Virus record (IMG/VR): IMGVR_UViG_3300024327_000012
Coordinates: 1 to 44,895 of that record
Reading direction: 5' to 3' (one strand)
Source of the DNA: a virus
DNA length: 44,895 nucleotides
In this document: in pieces, positions 18,607 through 28,259 of the stretch
Numbering within the stretch: position 1 is the stretch's first letter
How the letters are laid out: every line of letters begins with the position of its first letter
The notes under the pieces: model-generated
Databases searched by the model: none
What the model was told of the DNA's origin: nothing
What the model saw: only the letters and a program-made list of their open reading frames with translations
Made by a program: the position numbers and the translations under genes

Positions 18607-19707
18607 TTATTCAATAACTATTGTAAACAAAACAATAAAACTATAAAAAGCTGATAGCGCAAATGATTTAACATTATTGTTTGAATAGTTTGGATTCTCA
18701 TTTTTAAGAGAAAAAACTTCTTTTAAAGTTTCATCCACATCATTTCTTGTGTTTATAATATGTCCTGCTTGATAGACTCTTTTAATTGTATTGTCTTCTT
18801 CATCATAAAATTCTCCTGTTTTAATAATAAACATTTTTTTAAGAATACCCACATCAGTCAAAGAAGACTCAAACATTTCAAACATAAAGCTATTATCATT
18901 AGAAAACTTTTCCAGCTTGTAGACTCTTTTTATTGCATCAGGTCTTTTTTCTAAATCTTTAATAATACTTGCCAATATTTTCTTTTCTAAATTACTGTCA
19001 ATTGCTTGATATCCAGAATTAAAGTGTTTATAATACTTAAAAAACTTATTGTCAGAAAAATAGTTTTCTATATTTTCTTTTTTTGAAAAATCACTGTCTT
19101 TATATAATGCTGTTCCATCTACACTCAATGGCATCATTACTTTAAAGTTACTTTTATCTTTAAATTTTTTATCATTTACTATGGCAGGTATATTTTTTTT
19201 ATTTACATCTTTCTTTTTAAGCGTATAAAAGCTTTCTTTTACATCTTCAAATTCAAAATCGTTATGTAAATAACCATTATCAACAAAAGTAAATTTTGCC
19301 TCATCATTTATTTTGTTTTCTGTTGACAATAACTTAAGATTAATTATAGACTCACCTAAGCTTAAACCTTTGTTTACGTTTACATCTGTAAAATTAATAC
19401 TGTTTTGTGGTTGACCGTTTAAGTTGTTGTTATCAAAAGATACAAAATCAGACAAGTTCAATTCATAATTTAAATTATTGTTTGATTTTGTTGTAACCTC
19501 TAAAAATAAGTTACTCAAATCTACATCAGATATTTCATTTTTATTTGTAAAAGTTTGGTCAATATTTTCTTTTTTAGTGTAAACAGTAGAAAAATCAGAC
19601 AATGATGCATACTTGTATCTGATATCGTTGTTTTGTATTTGAGAACGACCATTCTCTGTTATAACAAAATCAAATATTCTTTCTTTTTTGTCTAATATTC
19701 CTGCCAT
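18607..19707 (-). CDS. Tail structural protein with ILDKKERI-TENGR N-terminus
   Basis: A 366-residue protein. The N-terminus MAGILDKKERIFDFVITENG followed by RSQIQNNDIRYKYASLSDFS is a pattern I associate, from memory, with structural proteins of large myoviruses (general form ILD-K-RI-D-ITE-GR). The 251-residue protein at 7830-8585 has a related N-terminus. A later motif, IIKTGEFYDEEDNTIKRVYQAGHI, lies near residue 290, and the C-terminus is hydrophobic (FYSFIVLFTIVIE). That end reads as a buried beta-strand rather than a membrane anchor, because it is short and terminal. It is preceded by an 88-base gap, one of the longest in the window, with an AAGGAAA ribosome binding site. It may therefore begin a sub-operon. 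Confidence 0.65.
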   Translation of the reverse strand: MAGILDKKERIFDFVITENGRSQIQNNDIRYKYASLSDFSTVYTKKENIDQTFTNKNEISDVDLSNLFLEVTTKSNNNLNYELNLSDFVSFDNNNLNGQPQNSINFTDVNVNKGLSLGESIINLKLLSTENKINDEAKFTFVDNGYLHNDFEFEDVKESFYTLKKKDVNKKNIPAIVNDKKFKDKSNFKVMMPLSVDGTALYKDSDFSKKENIENYFSDNKFFKYYKHFNSGYQAIDSNLEKKILASIIKDLEKRPDAIKRVYKLEKFSNDNSFMFEMFESSLTDVGILKKMFIIKTGEFYDEEDNTIKRVYQAGHIINTRNDVDETLKEVFSLKNENPNYSNNNVKSFALSAFYSFIVLFTIVIE

Positions 19708-19795
19708 TTATTTAAATTTCCTTATTACAATATTAATTATCTTAGTTTTGTGTACTTCTTAAAATCAATTATCGAACTAATACAATAATTGTCTA
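19708..19795 (-). promoter_or_regulatory. 88-base intergenic gap, possible weak promoter
   Basis: This is among the longest non-coding gaps. On the minus strand it holds TTGATT (19763-19768) and TAAGAT (19739-19744) separated by 18 bases, a weak sigma70-like pair. A 7-base inverted repeat, CAATTAT/ATAATTG, lies at 19766-19772 and 19785-19791. The ribosome binding site AAGGAAA precedes the ATG at 19707. Such matches are easily found by chance in AT-rich DNA, so the call is tentative. Confidence 0.2.
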
Positions 19796-22700
19796 TTAAC
19801 TACTAGCATCATAAAAAGGTGCAAAAGATCTTGAGTGAATATCTTTATTATAAGTTTCAGAATAGTTTGTAGTTAAAGGACTTAATTCAAATATGCGATC
19901 ATCAATATTAAAAAACTTTTTAAAAACAGTGTAATCTATAAAATACGAACCGTTAGAATTCTGGTATGTTCTTGCAAAGTTTGTGCTACCCAAGATCTTA
20001 TCAGCATAGTGACCATAGCTACCTTGTTCCCAATAAACACTTTCAGATTCCTTACTTGCATTTTCTACACCATATTTGAACCTGTCCAGTTTTTCTATTG
20101 GGTATTTGTATATAGACTTCCTTGAATAACCATAAAAGAATATTTTAGATTTTTCTTCCAATTCAGTAATATTATAATATGAGCCTCCTATTCCTACATC
20201 TTCATTATCAAAAACAAATACAGGAGAACCTGCATTTTTATATTTTGAATATCTTTCTTGTTGATAGTCTTGAGAAAATCTTGTTGGCAAATTTTTAACA
20301 ATCTTGTTGTATGTATAAGGAATAGATCTCCTGTAATAGCTTTCGCTAGGCATGTCAATACCCGAATAATCTAATAATTGTGAGGAAAGTCTTTGATCTA
20401 AAGTTATGTTTCTACTTTCAACAATATTATCATCACCTAACGTAGAAAAATCAAAATGTTCATTTGCTGGAACATGATTATCTATTTGAGTAATATCATT
20501 TAAATCAATCTCAAAATAAGGTGAAGACAAACCTGAGCGTATGTCTTCTTGGTCATCTAAGTTTGCTGCATACCTTGAATATACATTATTTTGCAAGTTA
20601 ATTTCGTTATAGTTTTTAGATAAATCATCTTCATAAATTCTAAGTGTTTTCTTTACAAGCTGACTTGTTTTTTCTAGCTTTTCATTTTTGTTGTTGTAAT
20701 AATATAACCCGTTATTGTATTTTTCATAAGAAGAGTTTATTGGAGTAATTAAACCATCTTTAGACTTTTCCTCGTTACTAAGATTAGACATGTTATTGTA
20801 TCTATTTATCGTGCTATCATATACTAAGCATGATTCTGTATGTTTATTTTTTTTAAAAATATAATTACTGTTTTCAATTGTATAAGGCTGAATTGTGTAA
20901 TAAGGATAGAAATTAGGATAAGCTGCATTTATAATATTTTTAAAAATACTGTCATTCTTGTCAACATAATTTTTTATTTCTTTACTCGAATCAGCACTTT
21001 TAGTGGAACTTACTGCATAACTCAAGTCATTAAAAAGTTTAACTTTGTAAACCATTTTATACTTTGACTTGTTATACTTATTGTTTTTATAAAATCTAAT
21101 ATTTGACGTGTAAACTTTTTCGTTTAAATAAAAGTTTTCATCTTCAAGATTCACATTTTCAATATTTAAATTTTCTTTTTCTTCAATTACACTTCTTTTA
21201 TTATTCAAAGCAAAAAAGCTAGAAAAATATTTTTTGTTTTTTAATACATTTTCTTCTAAATTTAGTTGTTCCGTATTAATATTTTTAATTGTAAAAGTAT
21301 TCTTAGAAGTACTATCATTTTTATTTTTTGTTTTACTTAGCTTAATATAAAACTTTTTTGGGCTGTTATAAAGACTTTGCGACCATATTAGTTTACCAAC
21401 CATGTCAGGATGATACATATCAGGACTTGAGGATAAATCATTTAACTCTTGTATGTTGTAAGGTATACTGACTTTACTTTCACCAAACGGGTACACTCTT
21501 TGAGAAACAACGTTAAAGCTTGAATTTGGATCCTGTACAAGAGGATCCGGAGGAATAGTTGAACCCCAAATACTTTCATCAATAATCCTAAAATAATTAT
21601 GTATAAATTGACTTGGATTGTCATTGCCCGGTAAAGCTATATTTAAATCTTCAATGTTTTCTATCCAGTTAATCATACCATACAAAGAGTATAAATTACT
21701 AAAAATTTTATTATTTTGTATTTGCTCAGCTCCTGTAGTAGAAACAAAAGGATTGTACACATTATACTTGTTACCGTAACCAGTTGATACTGGTATTTGA
21801 GATGAAACAGTTTGACCGTTTGATAAATGTCCAATCCAGTTACCTGCTAAATTTTTGTAAAATTCAGGCTTTCTTCTTATAGAGTATCTAAAAAGCTGAT
21901 GATCCCACCAGTTTTCTCCAATTCCCAAAGAAGTATATATAGCATCAATTCTTTTGTTAAGGTTATAATTAAGAGAATTCTGTAAACCAGTAAACGAACC
22001 TGTATATTCTATTAAACCTGTAATACTTTGGTACAGGTCAAAAGAATATCTTGGGTGTTTTTTATTTTCTGATCTCGTGTTGTTGTTGTTTAAATTATAT
22101 TCTATGTAAAAACCATCTACTTCTTTTGTCTCCCAAAAATATAAAGGAATTATGATTTTATTAACGTCACCTGCTTTGTTTTCATCTTTTTTAATTATCC
22201 TTGCAGTTCTGTGTAATATATGTATTGGGTCTGTACTTTGATTTTCTCCAAAAACACTTTCTCTAAGCTTAACAGAGTCATAGAGGATATGAATGCCTGG
22301 ATTGCTTGGATCTTCTACAGAAGGTGTTAAGTCAATAGCTATATTTTTATTATAATATGATTCAAAGCTGTATTCATTATTATCATTTGTTTGTAATTCT
22401 GTAATTATTTGAGTTGTTTGTGCGTCTGTTATTTCTAAAACAAAATACCAAGAAGATTTATGCTTTTTCTCCAAGTCCTTGGTTAAGTTGTTTTCAACAA
22501 AGTCAAAGCTTAAATTGTCTATATTTAAATATTGCATAGAAGCTTCGCTAATTTCAATATAGTCTGCTTGATTTGTACTTTTTATGTTTTCAATCAATAC
22601 GTTACTTTCAACAAAAGAATTGAATTTAGTGACTCTTAAATCGTTTATATCTAAAAATTCCCACAAACCAAATCTTTCTTCCGAATGGTCTAAATCAAAA

Positions 22701-25700
22701 TTCGCGTATGTTAAAAGACTGTTACTGCGACCTATGTTTAGATGATAATGAGAAATTGTTTCATATAAATTATTGCTCCCTGTCCTGTTAGAAAATCCTG
22801 TTTTTAAGTCTGGCAGACCATTTGTGACATGAGGTAAAGAAACATAACTCAAGTCTGTGTTTAAACACTGCGATGCATTAAACTTCTTGATATAAGATCC
22901 TTCTTGATAATTAAGGAGTGAAGAAGAAGGTGTAAGATAACTTTTTATAGTATTAATTGTAAAGTTGTATGAGTCAATAAAATTATTGTTTATATCTCCT
23001 TCTAAAACAGTTCTAATTAGCTTGCTTTCATCGCTTGTTTTAGTTTCTGATAATAAATCGTAGTTTCCTCCAATAGAATAACTATTGATATCATAATAAA
23101 TGGATAGAACGTCACCAGCGTCAATATAATTTGAATTCTCTTCAGATAATACACTTGAACTATTTAATAAACTTTCAAATCTCTGATCGTTGAAAATATA
23201 AACTTCATGCCAATCATTAATAATATTTGAGTACATATTGTTAAATGTAGAGTGTGTTTCGTTTTGCGATAAAATATTATCTATTTCTGTTTGATTAATG
23301 CTGTCTGATATTAAAACTTTTCTTAACGTTTTGTTTTCTTTGTAAAGATTTAAATTATCTGAAGCTTCCACGTCAGACAAAAGATTTTTATCATAACCAT
23401 TAAGTAAAATATTTGAAACTGAAGGTAAAACTGTATCTTTTTTATAATATACTGTTGAGTTATTTATATTTTTTTTATTTAAAAGCTTTAATACATTAGA
23501 GTTTGTTTTTGTTTCTGATTTATAGCTCTTTATTTTTCTATTATTTAAGTTTGCTAAGCTTGAGTCATAAATTTTAAAATTATCATAATCATTCCATATT
23601 CTGTCAAAAAAGTTTTTATTTCCTTGAATTGAAAAATTTTCACCCTTAGCGTGTCGATTATGACCAGTAATAATTTTACTAATACTATCATTTTGACTAT
23701 TTGTATTATTTATATTTTTATTTTTAACTTCTCTTCCTATTAATATAATTTCAATTTTATCATGAAGCTTAGTTACTGTTGACATAACTTCTCCATTTGA
23801 ATAAGAAGTTGCTCCAAAAATCAATTTGTCTTCAGGTTTTAAAATGTAATTACATAAGATCACATTGTCTGAAGAATAATTTTCATTTATTATTTTTCCA
23901 GAATTTGATTTAAAGCGTGATCTATTTTTTTCTAAAGCCCTTTCATTTCTTAATCTATCAGAAAAAATACCTGAATTAGAAGGACCTGACAGTGTTTTAC
24001 CTTCCATTGAGTTTGCTGTATATTTAAGATTCCCTAAGTAGTTTGTTTTAAAGTTTGATTTAATTTCGTATATAGACTCACTATTGTAGTCTGAAGCTTT
24101 TTGATTTTTTAACGATGCATATATAGTAAATTCTGTCGGATTAACTACATCTATGCTTAGTTTATCTTGATTACTAACAATTTCATGATATTCGTCAATA
24201 TTTTTTAAAATATTGTCATCAATCAAAAGACCTTCATTTTTAGAACTCACAAGCAAGCTTGCGTAAGTCACAAGTTCTCTTGTAACTTCTTCGTTATAAT
24301 CTTGAGGATTGTCTGCAATAATATTATATCGCTGAACGTTTTCGTTGTTATTTTGAAAATCTTGTAAAATATTATAGTTTGAATCTGCCATTGTAGTTTT
24401 TGCGATATTAGATTCAATGTTTTTGAAATTATTGTAAACCATATAATCTACAAAGTTTGTTTGTTGCTCTATAGTTTGATCGCTAAACTCTTCTAAGTGA
24501 ACAAAACAATTTTTCTTTCTTTTTATAAAGTCTTTTCCATTTTCTTTGTTTTTAAAAATTTTATTGTTAAAACTATTATTTTCAAAAACAGTGTTTGAAA
24601 GAACTTCAAAAGGAATTATTCTTGCGTCAAATTCATTTCTACCGTGACTACCTAATGTTGTCTGTTCTTCGAACCAAGATAAGTAACTTACATAATCATT
24701 TATAACACCACTATAGACTCTTGTATATAAGTTAAAGTCTTTTTCATATCTACTCAAACTTTTTTCTTCCATGTCAAAAGTAGGAGGATCAGATAATTCT
24801 ATAGCTTTATCAATTACAAAAGTATTAACAGTACTTATATTTTTTGCGTCATAATACGAAGTCGTATACGGGATATTTTCATTCAACCCTGGATTATTAT
24901 TTAAATTATCACTTCCGTCTTCGTTTTTAATACTTTGTATTGCACCTCCATCGTAAGTAGGGACAAGAAAATAAGATTGGTGTTTTAGCTTTTCAACTTT
25001 TTTATCTTGAAGATTTAAGTTTTTTCTTTCATTTAAAAGAAAAAATGTAATATTGTTTGAAATAAAACCTTGATGATTATCTTTATAATCATAAGATTCA
25101 ACTAGCTTTCCTGTAGAATCAACTTGACTATTGTTTACACCATCTCTGTAACAATCAGCAAAATTACCTTTACTTACAGGCATTTCTGCTTTCATTGTAT
25201 ACTTTCCTTTTATTATTATTTTTTCAAGCAAAAAATCTTGTGTTATGTATTTTGACATATCTAACACGTGATCGTTTTTATGCTGCCAATTTGGTCCTCC
25301 AGGAAAGTTGTATGAACTTGTAATTTGTGTCAAATAGGATTTATTGCTACTTAAATAACTTTCTGAGCTTAAAAATCCTGCATCGTTTCTAAAAGAGGGT
25401 GTAGTTAATATTGGTTTTTTAGATCTTAAAAATGATGATAAATAATATTCGCCATCATTTGTTTTAAGAAAGCTTGCTTCTGTAAAATATAATTCTTCTG
25501 ACAAAACTTTAGGATTTGATAGAATATTATTGAAACTCATGTATAAGTCTTTAAGAACTGAGTTGTTTTTTGAGCCAAAAAGATCGAAGCTTTTTATGCC
25601 TTGATCAGCTGCTAAGTTTAAATCATACTGTTGTGTAATTAAAGGTGAATCTTTGTCCAATACAACACCTTCTAAATAATCCCATTTGTTATTGTTGAAG

Positions 25701-27247
25701 TCCCAGTAGGCAGTAGGCATAAAATGTGAGCTATATGTTGAAGGTGTTGAAACAAAATTAAAATATTTAGTGTTTTTTAAATTATCCTGAACTGTTGCAA
25801 AAGAATTTGAATCAATTGTTCCTAATTGTCTGTCGATATTAACACGAACTTCGTTATATCCTGGAATTTGACTTTGTCCATCACGATCAGAGAAAACTAA
25901 GTTAGGATCTGGTAAATTAAAAGTAAACTTTGTATTCATTAGATGCAAATCAACATTACTACTAAAATCAAGTGTAATTTTAATTTGCTTCTGATTTCTA
26001 ATATCATACCCTTCAGCTATTTCATCGTCTAAAGTAGCTGTCTCCCAGTCTTGTCTTTTTTGACTGCCAGATATTTTTATATTGTGATCATGATCAAATC
26101 TATTTTCGTTAAAAGGTGTTTGTGTAAAAGTATTTCTTTTCTGTTTAATTAAATTTTCTACTTTATTTTTAGTTATAGACTTTGTTGTTTTAAAAGTATC
26201 GTCTATGTCATAAGGCAAGTCATAAATGTGTGTATTGTGAAGTAAAAACCTATCATCATATACGTTGTTTTGCGAAGAAATAGATGTAAATTTTTTAAAG
26301 TTTAAATATTTATTTCGAGTAGTTGTATCTGAAAGTTCTGTTATTGGCCCATCAACAGATACATGCATATCAGCTGTACCTGTAAAATCGATTGTATTTG
26401 AATCATCAAATTCTATTTTAGATTCTTGTAAATATTCTCCTGTAATTTCAAATTTTAAAGGTGAAGAGTTATCTAAACTATATTTTTCATTTATTAATTT
26501 TTTAATAGACTTGTTTTTAAAACCTGACTTTTTAACAGAAAGATCTTTCGCATCAATTTTTAAAAATAAATTATCACTTAACAAATATGACGCAATAGAA
26601 TCACTATCAATATCAAATATCTCGTCAATTCTATTAATATCCAGATTATCTAACGTGTAAGAAGTATCATCATAGTTAAAAACAAGATCTCCTTGATAAT
26701 TTTTTACAAGAATAATGTCAAAAGTCAAAAAGTTTGATAAGTCTTCGTCGTTTTGTGAGATAGAACTACTAATATTTAAATTTATGATTCTTGTATTTAC
26801 ATTATCAAAGTCTAAAGAAAATTTATTATTTACAATGCTATTTGAGTTTATAAAAGAATTTGATAAAGGCGGGTTAAATAAAAAACTTGGATCTAAAACA
26901 GCTTCTTTTGCTTTTAGTTTTATTTTTATTGATTTAAAATATATTTCCAAATCATTTTTTAAAGTACTTAACGGAGCTAATCTGGATTTAAATATTGGAT
27001 TAACGTCTATAGATGAAGTTGGATTTTGACTGATGAGCGATGAGCTTACTCTTTCGTCTAAATTTACGCCGTTTAACGGAAAATAAACTGAAACTCTTAA
27101 ACCTCCAAACAATAGTGCAGGATCAGACCCTGTACCAGATTCAAAGGCATCCTGAAGAACATCAATTATTTCTTGCGAATTAACAAGCGTGTTATTTTTT
27201 TTTAGTACTTCAATATTGTTAACTATAAAGTTAGAGTAATTTGACAT
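19796..27247 (-). CDS. Giant tail/baseplate-associated protein, 2483 residues
   Basis: The largest gene in the window. No complete domain is recognised with confidence. One segment near the middle (NYILKPEDKLIFGATSY, followed by strands with KIEIILIGREV) resembles, from memory, a motif in predicted structural proteins of marine phages. The N-terminus includes GTGSDPALLFGGLRVSVYFP. Its composition is Asn/Ser/Asp/Tyr-rich and it has no membrane segment or signal peptide. The ATG directly abuts the TAA of the upstream gene (TAAATG). Lengths over 2,000 residues in phage tail regions are usually tape measures, long fibres or injected proteins. This one lacks the long coiled coil and transmembrane segments of a tape measure, so a multidomain beta-rich structural protein is more likely. 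Confidence 0.65.
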   Translation of the reverse strand: MSNYSNFIVNNIEVLKKNNTLVNSQEIIDVLQDAFESGTGSDPALLFGGLRVSVYFPLNGVNLDERVSSSLISQNPTSSIDVNPIFKSRLAPLSTLKNDLEIYFKSIKIKLKAKEAVLDPSFLFNPPLSNSFINSNSIVNNKFSLDFDNVNTRIINLNISSSISQNDEDLSNFLTFDIILVKNYQGDLVFNYDDTSYTLDNLDINRIDEIFDIDSDSIASYLLSDNLFLKIDAKDLSVKKSGFKNKSIKKLINEKYSLDNSSPLKFEITGEYLQESKIEFDDSNTIDFTGTADMHVSVDGPITELSDTTTRNKYLNFKKFTSISSQNNVYDDRFLLHNTHIYDLPYDIDDTFKTTKSITKNKVENLIKQKRNTFTQTPFNENRFDHDHNIKISGSQKRQDWETATLDDEIAEGYDIRNQKQIKITLDFSSNVDLHLMNTKFTFNLPDPNLVFSDRDGQSQIPGYNEVRVNIDRQLGTIDSNSFATVQDNLKNTKYFNFVSTPSTYSSHFMPTAYWDFNNNKWDYLEGVVLDKDSPLITQQYDLNLAADQGIKSFDLFGSKNNSVLKDLYMSFNNILSNPKVLSEELYFTEASFLKTNDGEYYLSSFLRSKKPILTTPSFRNDAGFLSSESYLSSNKSYLTQITSSYNFPGGPNWQHKNDHVLDMSKYITQDFLLEKIIIKGKYTMKAEMPVSKGNFADCYRDGVNNSQVDSTGKLVESYDYKDNHQGFISNNITFFLLNERKNLNLQDKKVEKLKHQSYFLVPTYDGGAIQSIKNEDGSDNLNNNPGLNENIPYTTSYYDAKNISTVNTFVIDKAIELSDPPTFDMEEKSLSRYEKDFNLYTRVYSGVINDYVSYLSWFEEQTTLGSHGRNEFDARIIPFEVLSNTVFENNSFNNKIFKNKENGKDFIKRKKNCFVHLEEFSDQTIEQQTNFVDYMVYNNFKNIESNIAKTTMADSNYNILQDFQNNNENVQRYNIIADNPQDYNEEVTRELVTYASLLVSSKNEGLLIDDNILKNIDEYHEIVSNQDKLSIDVVNPTEFTIYASLKNQKASDYNSESIYEIKSNFKTNYLGNLKYTANSMEGKTLSGPSNSGIFSDRLRNERALEKNRSRFKSNSGKIINENYSSDNVILCNYILKPEDKLIFGATSYSNGEVMSTVTKLHDKIEIILIGREVKNKNINNTNSQNDSISKIITGHNRHAKGENFSIQGNKNFFDRIWNDYDNFKIYDSSLANLNNRKIKSYKSETKTNSNVLKLLNKKNINNSTVYYKKDTVLPSVSNILLNGYDKNLLSDVEASDNLNLYKENKTLRKVLISDSINQTEIDNILSQNETHSTFNNMYSNIINDWHEVYIFNDQRFESLLNSSSVLSEENSNYIDAGDVLSIYYDINSYSIGGNYDLLSETKTSDESKLIRTVLEGDINNNFIDSYNFTINTIKSYLTPSSSLLNYQEGSYIKKFNASQCLNTDLSYVSLPHVTNGLPDLKTGFSNRTGSNNLYETISHYHLNIGRSNSLLTYANFDLDHSEERFGLWEFLDINDLRVTKFNSFVESNVLIENIKSTNQADYIEISEASMQYLNIDNLSFDFVENNLTKDLEKKHKSSWYFVLEITDAQTTQIITELQTNDNNEYSFESYYNKNIAIDLTPSVEDPSNPGIHILYDSVKLRESVFGENQSTDPIHILHRTARIIKKDENKAGDVNKIIIPLYFWETKEVDGFYIEYNLNNNNTRSENKKHPRYSFDLYQSITGLIEYTGSFTGLQNSLNYNLNKRIDAIYTSLGIGENWWDHQLFRYSIRRKPEFYKNLAGNWIGHLSNGQTVSSQIPVSTGYGNKYNVYNPFVSTTGAEQIQNNKIFSNLYSLYGMINWIENIEDLNIALPGNDNPSQFIHNYFRIIDESIWGSTIPPDPLVQDPNSSFNVVSQRVYPFGESKVSIPYNIQELNDLSSSPDMYHPDMVGKLIWSQSLYNSPKKFYIKLSKTKNKNDSTSKNTFTIKNINTEQLNLEENVLKNKKYFSSFFALNNKRSVIEEKENLNIENVNLEDENFYLNEKVYTSNIRFYKNNKYNKSKYKMVYKVKLFNDLSYAVSSTKSADSSKEIKNYVDKNDSIFKNIINAAYPNFYPYYTIQPYTIENSNYIFKKNKHTESCLVYDSTINRYNNMSNLSNEEKSKDGLITPINSSYEKYNNGLYYYNNKNEKLEKTSQLVKKTLRIYEDDLSKNYNEINLQNNVYSRYAANLDDQEDIRSGLSSPYFEIDLNDITQIDNHVPANEHFDFSTLGDDNIVESRNITLDQRLSSQLLDYSGIDMPSESYYRRSIPYTYNKIVKNLPTRFSQDYQQERYSKYKNAGSPVFVFDNEDVGIGGSYYNITELEEKSKIFFYGYSRKSIYKYPIEKLDRFKYGVENASKESESVYWEQGSYGHYADKILGSTNFARTYQNSNGSYFIDYTVFKKFFNIDDRIFELSPLTTNYSETYNKDIHSRSFAPFYDASS

Positions 27248-28258
27248 TTAATTTAATTCTCCTAGGAAACCAACTGAATCAACAGATTCACCTTCAGACA
27301 TGTCGATTGACTGACCTGTGCTATAAAATATTTCATCATTTCCATAGTCACTGTCTACTATTTCGCTTCTTAATCTATCATCAAAAGCAACGATATTGCT
27401 GTCATCCTCAGTATAAAAAATAACCTTGTTTGATAAAACAGAAATTTGGCTACTTGCACCTGACGAGGTATCTAAAACTGTCATGACATTGCCATTGATA
27501 ATTCTATTTGTATACTTAAAAGATCCTGTTAACAAGACATCATCATTTAAAATGACTTCTTCGTATTCTTCATCAGAATAACTTTCAATCTGATTGGGTG
27601 AGTTAAATTCTCTTAGCGTTATGCTGTTTGTTATTTCAATGCTTCTGCCTCTTGAGTCTGTTCCATTTTTAATTATTTCACAAATTATCCCACGCAAAGA
27701 TTGCTCAGTCGTATTTTCTCCGTTAATACTTTCTAAAGTTCCAAAAACGCTTATGTTAGAGTTAAGTCTGTTTAATGAATAAGCATTATAATATTTGGGA
27801 TATTTTATTTCATTCGGCATTTCTAAAAAAAGTCTAGCGTTTTCAATATTTTCTTCATCTGAAAAAGGTTTTTTGCTTATTTCTTGAAAAAGTTGATCAT
27901 GACTTTCTAAACCTAATGTTTTCTTAAAAATAGATGTAAAAATATTTTTTTCTATTTTTTTTCCTTTATAACTTTCTCTATCATCAAAAAATATTGTTTC
28001 TATAATATCTTGTTTGTTGATTAACTCTTCATCATTACTTATAATCTTGTTGTTTAAAAAAGAAGAGTTAATGCCGACAAAAAGATTGATTTGCATTGTA
28101 TTACTGTCATCCAGACAGTTTATATTATTAGTAATTTTATTTTTGTCTTTACTGTCTAATAATGAAAGACCTTTATCTACTTTTTCGTAAGGAACATTTT
28201 GATTGTCAAAAAAAACGATTGTGTCATCAATTTTTCTTATGTTTTCGTAAATACTCAT
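27248..28258 (-). CDS. Structural cassette protein, 336 residues, unrecognised
   Basis: I do not recognise a family. The N-terminal half is charged and Asn-rich (MSIYENIRKIDDTIVFFDNQ). The second half has beta-like patterns such as ISVFGTLESI, RGIICEIIKNG, SIEITNSITLREF and FKYTNRIINGNVMTVLDT, and the C-terminus is acidic. No membrane segment or enzyme motif is visible. It lies 1 base after the gpI-like gene and directly abuts the 2483-residue gene, so it is almost certainly translated with them. It could be an adaptor between the baseplate and the giant protein, but that is inference from position. Confidence 0.55.
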   Translation of the reverse strand: MSIYENIRKIDDTIVFFDNQNVPYEKVDKGLSLLDSKDKNKITNNINCLDDSNTMQINLFVGINSSFLNNKIISNDEELINKQDIIETIFFDDRESYKGKKIEKNIFTSIFKKTLGLESHDQLFQEISKKPFSDEENIENARLFLEMPNEIKYPKYYNAYSLNRLNSNISVFGTLESINGENTTEQSLRGIICEIIKNGTDSRGRSIEITNSITLREFNSPNQIESYSDEEYEEVILNDDVLLTGSFKYTNRIINGNVMTVLDTSSGASSQISVLSNKVIFYTEDDSNIVAFDDRLRSEIVDSDYGNDEIFYSTGQSIDMSEGESVDSVGFLGELN

Positions 28259-28259
28259 A

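Noticed and set aside
18607-18670. C-terminal membrane anchor in the 366-residue protein
   Set aside because: The hydrophobic stretch is short, ends at the stop codon and fits a terminal beta-strand in a structural protein better than a transmembrane helix.
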